From Saccoglossus kowalevskii (lineage: Eukaryota; Hemichordata; Enteropneusta; Harrimaniidae): a stretch of DNA of 20,403 nt. The stretch's first letter is position 1. Each line of letters begins with the position of its first letter. The notes under the pieces are model-generated. The model did not search any database. It was not told where the DNA came from and saw only the letters and a list, made by a program, of their open reading frames with translations. Position numbers and translations under genes: made by a program. Below are positions 1 through 9,900 of the stretch, one piece after another. The stretch spans positions 1-20,403 of the forward strand of contig NW_003139345.1 in assembly GCF_000003605.2 (NCBI RefSeq). Direction: 5' to 3'.

Positions 1-1119
1 CTCTTGTACACACACAGTATACCAACTACCATAGCTTGGTAGCCTATTATGAAGAGAATCTTATTATTATGTAACCTAATAATCGAAATCGAGGCATGTA
101 ATCTCATTATTGACCTTGACATGATCTTGATCTATTGACCTGTTTGTGGCGGAGTTATGATGTACGATGGCATTAAACATGCAGGGTCTCACAGTCTGTA
201 GAGTAAAGCAGACAACAATTCAATGTATTGTCATCCATTAGCTGACCTATGGCCTGACCTTTGACCTATATTTTAGGCCAGATGCATTGTAGGCCTAAGA
301 CATGACCTAATAAACACACACATCAATGTTTAGTGATCATATCTTAATTATTTGTGAAGTTATACTGTAAGTAGTCCAGTGCCTCCTTTGACTCATCTGC
401 ATAAATACCAATCAAAAACGACCTGGAGCCCTGTGACCATACCCACTTTGAACACCCATAACACAACTTTGCTGCCAGCTTTTAACATTACAACAGGGCT
501 TAAACTTTTCCCAAGATGACCCTCTAGGTGAAAATATTTTCAAACCTTTTAAGTACTGGGGGTGCAACGAAATCATATTTCTAGGCCACTTGTGGAAATT
601 GGCTCCTTGACTATATGGTTGGTTGTTGACAAATGCTGAACAGACCACGCCTCCAACTGTGCCGTGCTTTCGGGTAAACCGTTAATTATTCGTAAATGGA
701 GTCAATTTGTGTAGTTGATTTATTCTGCAGACATAGGTAAAGCTTTGGCAAAATTTGAAAGAGCAACTAATATTCTTCAACCTGGTATCTTTTATAGATT
801 TTTTTTTTCATTCTGTTCGTCTGTTTTTTTCCAGTTTAAAAATATAAGCTGGCTGGAGCATTCATCCCTTGTCTATTTCTTACACTAGATACCAGCCGAT
901 ACCCCCCCCCCCTCGCTCAAAGCTAATGCGTACAGTTGATCATAGTTCATGTGCTCCCTGTGGTTTAGCAAGTACAATTAACCTCTATTTTGAGCAGGAA
1001 AATAAATAACAGACTCTGTCTAAGCAAAAGATTTACAAAGGATAAGTACAGCAAAAAAAGAGTTTTAAAATAATAACAAGATATATATAAAAATATTATA
1101 TAAAAAAACGTAACTAGTA
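1..1119. other. Non-genic 5' flank
   Basis: No coding region can be supported. The stretch holds a cluster of TGACCT hexamers (111-308, listed separately), a run of twelve C near 901-912, and AT-rich low-complexity sequence from about 1060. A 78-codon minus-strand open frame at 412-648 has no recognisable domain or splice context and is not called as a gene. Confidence 0.6.
111..308 (-). promoter_or_regulatory. Cluster of nuclear-receptor half-sites with a perfect DR1
   Basis: Six TGACCT hexamers (AGGTCA on the minus strand) lie in one orientation at 111, 136, 243, 255, 262 and 303. The copies at 255-260 and 262-267 are separated by one base, which is an exact DR1 arrangement (the RXR/PPAR/HNF4 type). 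The copy at 111-119 reads TCAAGGTCA on the minus strand, the extended half-site bound by NR5A and ERR receptors. The hexamers and spacings are seen directly; receptor binding is inferred. No neighbouring gene is visible to the left, so the target is unknown. The cluster could instead be a degraded tandem repeat. Confidence 0.35.
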
Positions 1120-2560
1120 TTTAAATGTTAAATAAATCTTTTTGTTGTGTAAATATAATTGGCAAGTTCTATAATTATGCCAGGATCTTTGCTTGAGAGT
1201 ATATATGTGAACTGTATATTTTTATTTTTGGATGAAAGTAGTGTCATAATTTTTGGATGAAGTTTTCCCTGTGTGTGTTATATTTTGGGCAATTCAACAG
1301 AAAATGTTCTTCATCTTCAATACATATTGTATGTATTGCATTTAGTCATTTGTATTGTATAGTATTGTGTTGTGTTTGTTCTAGGTATGCCTGTTTTGTA
1401 AGATTATCATCTGGGAGTTCCTTTATATGCAACCAGTAATTAATAGCTTGAACTTTTGCACTGAGTAGTAGTGGATAATGACCCACCTCTGCTCTTGATG
1501 CTAAGTTATAGGATTTTGTATTTACTTGTAAGATTTGCAGAATTTAATATTGATGTTTTGTCTCATTTAGCATTGTCCTGAATGCCCTGCAAGTCCAGGG
1601 ATAGCCCATAATTCTGAGCCATAAAATAAAATTGGTTTTTATGTAAATGTTAAATAGTTTCATTTTTAGTTTTATGTAAATTGATTTCCCAACTTTACCT
1701 GCTAAATTTGACATGGCCTCAGCAAAACTCCTATTTGATTTTATTGTGATTCGTAGTTATGTATAACTGTTTGTTGTTTGAATGTTATCATTTCCAAAAC
1801 TGAATTGGTATTTTTTGTTTATTTTTAATGTGTTTCTGAATCAGAGTTTTTAATACAAAAATTTGATCAGTTGTTCTGTGTTTTCTGAAGCCGGTCTAGT
1901 TGTTTTTGAGTATTATATTTTCTTCTATAAAACTGTTTATGCATTTAATATTTATGATGGAACAGAAGACGTTGCCAATACAACTTGAACTGATATTCCT
2001 CTGTAATTTTGAGGGTCTAAGTTGTCTCCTTTTTTTTATAAAAATGAGTGATGCAACTATAATTCCAAATATCTGGGAAAACTGAGCTACTCAAAACTAA
2101 GTTAAACAATTTGGTAAGTGAATTAATTAGATAGTTTGAGCTGTATTTTAATAGTTCTAAACAGAAATCGTCCAAGCCTGGTGATTTTTGGATTTTAGCA
2201 TTTTCAGTGCTCCACTATTTTTGTCCACCAATAACCTTATCCATGTGATCATGTACCATCATTTTGTCTTCATGCTCTGGTAATTCTTTCATTATATTCC
2301 TGGAAACTATTATCATCTTTTTCATTGTTTAGTGTTGCATAATATTCCATCCATTTAGTTGCTGAAATTAGATTATCACTATTTTGATCTGTATTTTTCA
2401 TACGGTTAATAATTTTCCAAAATTCTTTTTTAATTTCGTTGTTGAAATGTTCTGAGTATATTAAGATAATTTTCTTGGATTTGGTTTTTCCTTTGTTTTA
2501 TAAGTTTCTTAAATCTTTTCTTTTCAGAATAAAAACTTTGTCTTTGTTGCATACCAGATG
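1120..2560 (-). mobile_element. Decayed non-LTR retrotransposon (LINE), RT and C-terminal remnant
   Basis: Reading the minus strand and allowing frameshifts and stops gives the landmarks of a LINE ORF2 in correct order. They are a pre-RT linker with FWKII...W-M-E-Y-Y (about 2440 down to 2330), the RT start with SPGLDDF (about 2191-2162), DPQNYRGIS (about 2025-1990), TGFRKHRTTDQI (about 1895-1860), and a C-terminal DEEHFLLNCPKY segment (about 1317-1280). A closing helical tail reads K-D-P-G-I-I-I-E-L-A-N-Y-I (about 1190-1145). The polymerase core with the YxDD catalytic motif should lie near 1800-1740; sequence jumps there to a later part of the protein, so it appears deleted. The endonuclease domain is absent. 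There are several in-frame stops, for example TAG in place of a glutamine codon near 1887. The element is dead. A CR1/L2-type clade is plausible but not assigned. Confidence 0.8.
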
Positions 2561-2744
2561 GAAATTTATTTATCAACTTTGCACAAGCCATTAGATGACA
2601 TTCATTCTGGTTGCATTGTTTATCACCATTGGGGATTCTTTTTTTGTTTGTTTTTGTGAATAACTTTATTGGGATTGATTTTATTAAAAATACCTGAAGC
2701 TGAACTTTCTAGTAGCTAAATAAATTTCTGGGATGCCATATTCA

Positions 2745-5700
2745 CATTATTATAACATAAATACAGCACTGCATATCATAAATACGACACTGTATAACAT
2801 AACGATGAGTCTACATATCATAAATATGGGACTGCATAACATAACGATGAGTCTACATATCATAAATATGGGACTGCATAACATAACGATGGGACTACAT
2901 AACATAACGATGGGACTACATAACATAAATATGGGACTGCATAACATAACGATGAGTCTACATATAAATATGGGACTGCATAACATAACGATGAGTCTAC
3001 ATAACATAAATATGGGACTGCATAACATAACGATGGGTCTACATAACATAAATATGGGACTGCATAACATAACGATGAGTCTACATATCATAAATATGGG
3101 ACTGCATAACATAACGATGAGTCTACATAACATAAATATGGGACTGCATAACATAACGATGGGTCTACATATCATAAATGTGGGACTGTATAACATAACG
3201 ATGAGTCTACATATCATAAATATGGGTCTGCATAACACAACGATGGGTCTACATAACATAAATATGGGACTGCACAACATAACGATGGGTCTACATAACA
3301 TAAATATGGGACTGCATAACATAACGATGGGTTTACATAACATAAATATGGGACTGCATAATATAACGATGAGTCTACATATCATAAATATGGGACTGCA
3401 TAACATAACGATGAGTCTACATAACATAAATATGGGACTGCATAACATAACGATGAGTCTACATAACATAAATATGGGACTGTATAACACAACGATGGGT
3501 CTACATAACATAAATATGGGACTGCATAACATAATGATGAGTCTACATATCATAAATATGGGACTGCATAACATAACGATGAGTCTACATATCATAAATA
3601 TGGGACTGCATAACATAACGATGGGTCTACATAACATAAATATGGGACTGCATAACATAACGATGAGTCTACATATCATAAATATGGGACTGCATAACAT
3701 ATCGATGGGTTTACATAACATAAATATGGGACTGCATAACATAACGATGAGTCTACATATCATAAATACGGGACTGCATAACATAACGATGGGACTACAT
3801 AACATAAATATGGCACTGCATAACATAACGATGGGTTTACATAACATAAATACGACACTATTTAACATAATGATGAGTCTACATATCATAAATACGACAC
3901 TGCATAACATAAATATGGGACTGCATAACATAACGATGGGTCTACATAACATAAATATGGGACTGCATAACACAACGATGGGTCTGCATAACATAAATAC
4001 GGGACTGCATAACACAACGATGGGACTACATAACATAAATATGGGACTGCATAACATAACGATGGGTCTACATAACATAAATACGACACTATTTAACATA
4101 ATGATGAGTCTACATATCATAAATACGACACTGCATAACATAAATATGGGACTGCATAACATAACGATGAGTCTACATATCATAAATACGACACTGCATA
4201 ACATAAATATGGGACTACATACATAAATATAGGACTGCATAACATAACGATGAGTCTACATAACATAAATACGACACTGTTTAACATAACGATGGGTTTA
4301 CATAACATAAATACGGGACTGCATAACATAACGATGGGACTACATACATAAATATAGGACTGCATAACATAACGATGAGTCTACATAACATAAATACGAC
4401 ACTGTTTAACATAACGATGGGTTTACATAACATAAATACGACACTGCATAACATAAATACGGGACTGCATAACATAACGATGAGTCTACATAACATAAAT
4501 ACGGGACTGCATAACATAAATACGGGATTGCATAATATAACGATGAGTCTACATAACATAAATACGACACTGCATAACATAAATATGGGACTGCATAACA
4601 TAACGATGGGTCTACATACATAAATACGGGACTGCATAACATAACGATGAGTCTACATAACATAAATACGACACTGCATAACATAAATATGGGACTGCAT
4701 AACATAACGATGAGTCTACATATCATAAATACGGGACTGCATAACATAACGATGAGTCTACATAACATAAATACGGGACTGCATAACATAACGATGGGTC
4801 TACATACATAAATACGGGACTGCATAACATAACGATGAGTCTACATAACATAAATACGACACTGCATAACATAAATATGGGACTGCATAACATAACGATG
4901 AGTCTACATATCATAAATACGGGACTGCATAACATAACGATGAGTTTACATAACATAAATACGGGACTGCATAACATAACGATGAGTCTACATAACATAA
5001 ATACGACACTGCATAACATAAATATGGGACTGCATAACATAACGATGAGTCTACATATCATAAATACGGGACTGCATAACATAACGATGAGTCTACATAA
5101 CATAAATATAGGACTGCATAACATAACGATGAGTCTACATGTCATAAATACGGGACTGCATAACATAACGATGGGTCTACATAACATAAATACGGGACTG
5201 CATAACACAACGATGGGTCTACATATCATAAATATGGGACTGCATAACATAACGATGGGTCTATATATCATAAATATAGGACTGCATAACATAACGATGG
5301 GTCTACATATCATAAATATGGGACTGCATAACATAACGATGGGTCTACATACATAAATACGGGACTGCATATCATAACGATGAGTCTACATAACATAAAT
5401 ACGACACTGCATAACATAAATATGGGACTGCATAACATAACGATGAGTCTACATAACATAAATACGACACTGCATAACATAAATATAGGACTGCATAATA
5501 TAACGATGAGTCTACATATCATAAATACGGGACTGCATAACATAACGATGAGTCTACATAACATAAATATAGGACTGCATAATATAACGATGAGTCTACA
5601 TATCATAAATACGGGACTGCATAACATAACGATGGGTCTACATAACATAAATACGGGACTGCATAACACAACGATGGGTCTACATATCATAAATATGGGA

Positions 5701-5976
5701 CTGCATAACATAACGATGGGTCTACATATCATAAATATAGGACTGCATAACATAACGATGGGTCTACATATCATAAATATGGGACTGCATAACATAACGA
5801 TGGGTCTACATACATAAATATGGGACTGCATAACATAACGATGAGTCTACATAACATAAATATGGGACTGCATAACATAAATACGGGACTGAATAACATA
5901 ACGATGGGTCTACATATCATATATATTGGACTGCATAACATAATAACAGGACCACATATCATAATAACAAAACATA
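2745..5976. repeat. Minisatellite array of 21-bp units (42-bp dimers)
   Basis: About 150 tandem copies of a 21-bp unit of the form ATG-GG(A/T)-CT(G/A)-CAT-AAC-ATA-A(A/C)(T/G). In much of the array, units ending in ACG alternate with units ending in AAT, giving a 42-bp dimer. Translated, each unit is M-(G/S)-L-H-(N/I)-I-(T/N), and frames stay open on both strands because 21 is divisible by 3. Units left of about 3760 are nearly all ATATGGG. From about 3769 ATACGGG and ATACGAC variants dominate. A 1-bp deletion variant (CTACATACATAAAT) recurs at 4215, 4340, 4612, 4800, 5345 and 5806 and shifts the frame each time. Both ends (2745-2800 and 5905-5976) are degenerate, as expected when unequal exchange homogenises the interior. 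No unique spacers are present. Confidence 0.97.
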
Positions 5977-6994
5977 AGGTAAGACAGTTACGGCGTTCCA
6001 TATACGCAATTTTAGCGGGGTATCTAGTTCCGGGCGTGGCGTATATATTCAGAGAGAAATAACGAAATCATCTGTTAGTTATCATTGTACGATAAATAGG
6101 TTATTCAAATAAGTTATTATAAATAATCACCAGCAATTGATTTAAAAATACACTTGAATATAATTAAACGAACAAGAAATGCTTTTTGATTTGTATAGCG
6201 CCACATACGATGAGATCTAGACATGTAGCCCGAAGACTGGGCGTTGCAGTATAATAATAGAGTGTGTAGATGACGTGTACGAGTCTGCCACACCCTGAGC
6301 GCGCAAACAGTGTGCAGCAGCTTCATGTCAGTGTTCCGCGCTTGTATCAGCCGACTTCAAGGTAAACTATTGTAATTCAAGTAGTTATCATAAGGTATCA
6401 ATGTGAACTTGTTCTGAAAGTTTTTCATGTCGATTAATATCATTGAATTTCATTTTCTGACGAACTTTCGCATGAAAAGTAGTGCTTGAGTCACAATCAT
6501 TGCCAACTCAATTTTCAGAGACGGTTTGCAAAAATGTCCGTACTCTAAAATGTCCTTACACCAAATATGAGTCTATTTCTGTCATCATTTGTTTAGCTTA
6601 ACTGCATTTTAATGATTATTTTGTTGTAGTATCATCTACAAAACAATTAGTCAAGATCCCTTTGTGTTTATAACTATTTTCTTTTGTCGGAGGTGAGCCA
6701 AATTAGGACTTTGGCTGGGAAATCTGTAGATAGAAATCGGTATATATGTCTCTCTAATTATGCAAATAATATGCACGGTTGGAAGTTGGTTGATCTCTAA
6801 ACGATGTTGACAGAACATTAGACATGTACTTTACTGTAGTAGGTATATATTACAATTACGTGTTCACACTGTTTTCCCCCTACTAGCGACACAGTTACTA
6901 ACATTATAAGGGAGTACATGACATCGACAACTCTGATACAACGAGAGCATAAAATAAAGCCAACTGCGAAATCTATTAATGCCATGTCAACTGG
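5977..6994 (+). promoter_or_regulatory. Probable NLR promoter and 5' leader region
   Basis: This 1-kb stretch separates the minisatellite from the NLR start codon. A possible non-coding leader exon ends at 6361 with a good donor (TTCAAG then GTAAAC). A pyrimidine-rich acceptor, TTTTCCCCCTACTAG, ends at 6886, so the first coding exon could run 6887-7182 after a 525-bp intron. Alternatively, transcription could start nearer the gene from a TATA-like TTATAAGGG at 6903-6911. An exact octamer ATGCAAAT (POU-factor type) lies at 6760-6767. None of these is proven, and the two start models are mutually exclusive. Confidence 0.35.
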
Positions 6995-6998
6995 ATGA
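6918..6998 (+). other. Upstream ORF overlapping the NLR start codon
   Basis: An ATG at 6918 opens a 26-codon frame with a second in-frame ATG at 6984. It ends at TGA 6996-6998, which overlaps the NLR ATG (6995-6997) as ATGA. If the mRNA begins upstream of 6918, ribosomes would terminate exactly on the receptor's first start codon. That codon has T at -3, a weak context, so reinitiation or leaky scanning to the next in-frame methionines (codon 9 at 7019, codon 27 at 7073) is plausible. The arrangement is seen directly; the effect on translation is inferred. Confidence 0.4.
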
Positions 6999-9900
6999 AT
7001 GATAAAGAATCAAATAAAATGTCACTGCTTAATTTCACGGCGCCAGACGGTACAGTCTTTGGGCTACGGCATATGGTAATATATCCAACTGTACTTTTAG
7101 CTTTAAGAACCGCGCATGCGCAATTCTTACTTCAATGTGGTGACGTTGAGGAAAATCCAGGACCTCTCCCATCTGCTGAAACGTGAGTACCACATGTTTA
7201 TTCTATTCTATTTTGTTCACAGAACTGGTACGTAACACTGCTCCAATATATCACTAAATATATTCAAGATCTGTCACTTAACTACCTTAATTGACCGGCT
7301 CCACGTCCTAAGAAAAAAAATATAAAACTAATTCATCTCATCACGGTCAGTTGGCGCTGTGTAGCGCATGAGTATCCCACTTGTAAATACTATTATACTT
7401 TCACGTGAATTATACAAATTATCTTTGAACACTATTTTATTTAAAAGTACGAAGGTACCTGTAGTTTCTGAGTTAAATTAATTTTAACCAATTTTCAATT
7501 CAAAATGGCCATCAGAGTAGAAAACCATAAAGTCATTAGTTTTCATGGAAACAATCGCGTGTAATTGACGGAACCTTTCACTCTGCAGAATGTAGTTGCT
7601 GATATTTTCGTTATTTGGAGGAGACAACTACTGTCTGTTTGTAAAATGGCGAAAATAATAATTCTTCCCCAATAATCCATCTGTTGATTGATTCAGTACT
7701 TGTTCGCATTTCTTAAAGGGCGGTAGTCGTCGCGCCACGCATGCGCCAGATATATGTGTCTCATATAAACAATGATTGCGACTTCGGCTGTTGCGCAGAG
7801 ACGTTGCCAAGCTTTAATTAGGTATTTGTAGGTGAATGGATGGTATCGAAGGAGTCACCGGCGGTAATTAGTGCAAGTCGCGCCCAGGTCAAACTTCATA
7901 CTTGTGATTTTCATTAGAAAAGCGCATTGGATTATGGGAAAATCAATGTTTATCAACAAAAAAGTCGCACATGCGCGGCGCGACGACTACCGCCCTTTAA
8001 ATTCTGAATGTATTTAAATTCGAAAAATACTATTGTTAATTTCAAATATTATATTTTTTCAGCCAACTAGATTATATCACCAAAATCATAACCAGCCGGG
8101 ATATTCTAGTATCATCAATCGTCATTGACGGATACATACTTAACTATCTGGTACAACAAGGAGCATTAGATATATCTGAGTACAATCGAATTCATGTTCC
8201 AGGGTCCCCTGAACCTGATGAAGTGAAGCGTCTACTGGACGTGTTAATTACAAAGGACAAGCGAGCGTACGACGTCTTTGTGACGTCATTGCAACAACCG
8301 TACCCAGTTATTGCGCAAATGATGAACATTCCAAATAGACCCGAAATGCCAAACCTTTCTAACCGTGAGTATGAATATTTTTCAAGATATTGTGTCTTGT
8401 GGTATCACTGGTTTCCTAAATAATTGAAAAGAATTAGAAGACCTCAATAGAAGCGTTATTTGTCTGTGCCCCTCCAATGGTGTTTTATTTTCTGTTTTCA
8501 TTGCGTCTAATGTCCCACTCATTTATGTAAATATTATATTTGGTCCATTAAGATAGAATGCAACTCGGTAGCAAACAGTTATGTCATTTTATTTATTGAA
8601 GTAGTAGAAATAACACATCCAATTATAGATCGTGTAACATCAGTCCTATGGGGGAATGTACAAGGCCAAGACAACAAAACAAATGGCTGACTACAATCTA
8701 TAAAACTATGGGTAACTAAAACAATGTACAAAGCAGAGTGAAAATAGCATGCTTTGTCTATTTCATAATATACTATGTTTACTGAGGCAAAGTTATATCT
8801 AAAAATTGTGTCCAGTGACATCTATATAATGTGTCTTAAATGTGACAAGAAATAATTTCAGGCATTGAAATTAAGGTCTGATATACTCCGCTAAGCTCTG
8901 TATTTGTCAGGTAATGCCTTCATTTATTACGTAGTTATTTTATTCGTACACAAAATTTTGTTATATGTGCTAAAATATGTCCACACCCCACAAAATTGTT
9001 TTCTCTCTCCCTCAAATACACGCTTTCGTCGAAGACAAACTATTATTTGCCAAAATATTACACAGCATGTATGAGTCACGACGAAGCGCTAGTTTAAATT
9101 GGTGAAAGAAAGGACAATCAAGGTTGTAGTCGACCATTAATGATAATGTTGTTTTTGGAAGTTTGTATTGTATTCTAGATGACGAACGCCTACACAATGT
9201 GAACAACATTGCCTTCACCTATCCAGGCCATTTTGACGTCAAACATAGTAATAGCATGTTTATTCTAAATTGTTTCCAGCAGAAAACAAATCACAGAACT
9301 TAAATGCTTATTGTGACGACGAAACAATAGCAATTGGAAACAAATCAAGTGAAGACGATACTGACGATGTGGTAGACAAATACTTTGACGATCCTGAACA
9401 AAAAGTACAGAAGAAAAAGAGCTTTTCAAACTACGTGTATAATTTTAAACGGCTGTTTTTTGGCAGCAGTGAGTACAATCAGTTCAATTAAATGTGCATA
9501 CAATCTTAATCCAATATGGCGGGTGACACGTGGGAAGCAGGGTGTGCTCACTCTATTCGAAACACCTGATATCACTTCGTGTATACCATGAGTTCATATA
9601 TATCCTTCTAGTACTGATTTGATTATGTTATGTAATGTAATGTACTTGACTTGATTTTGAATGTATGTGAGCAGTATGGGGATTAGTACCCTGTTGACAA
9701 CAGCCAAAGGAATTTAGATTTCAGCGCTCATCAATTTACATGACATTTAGATGATATGCAGAACTTGCCATGCACTCGGCTTGAGGGTCAGACCGTCATG
9801 GTTTGAATGAACATTGTAAAACTAGCACAGTTATTTTTTGTATCTAACAGCTCTTTATCTCATTCATTCAATGTTTATTGTTCTTTCCCACAGGCACAGG

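Noticed and set aside
412-648. 78-codon minus-strand open frame
   Set aside because: No recognised domain, no start context or splice partners; length is within chance.
2733-4240. Open frames of about 497 codons on both strands in the tandem array, resembling a repetitive protein
   Set aside because: The frames exist because the unit is 21 bp without stops; both strands are equally open, the right half is frameshifted repeatedly, and there is no promoter, splice or domain evidence.
2745-5976. CRISPR-like array
   Set aside because: Units are contiguous with no unique spacers, and the DNA is eukaryotic.
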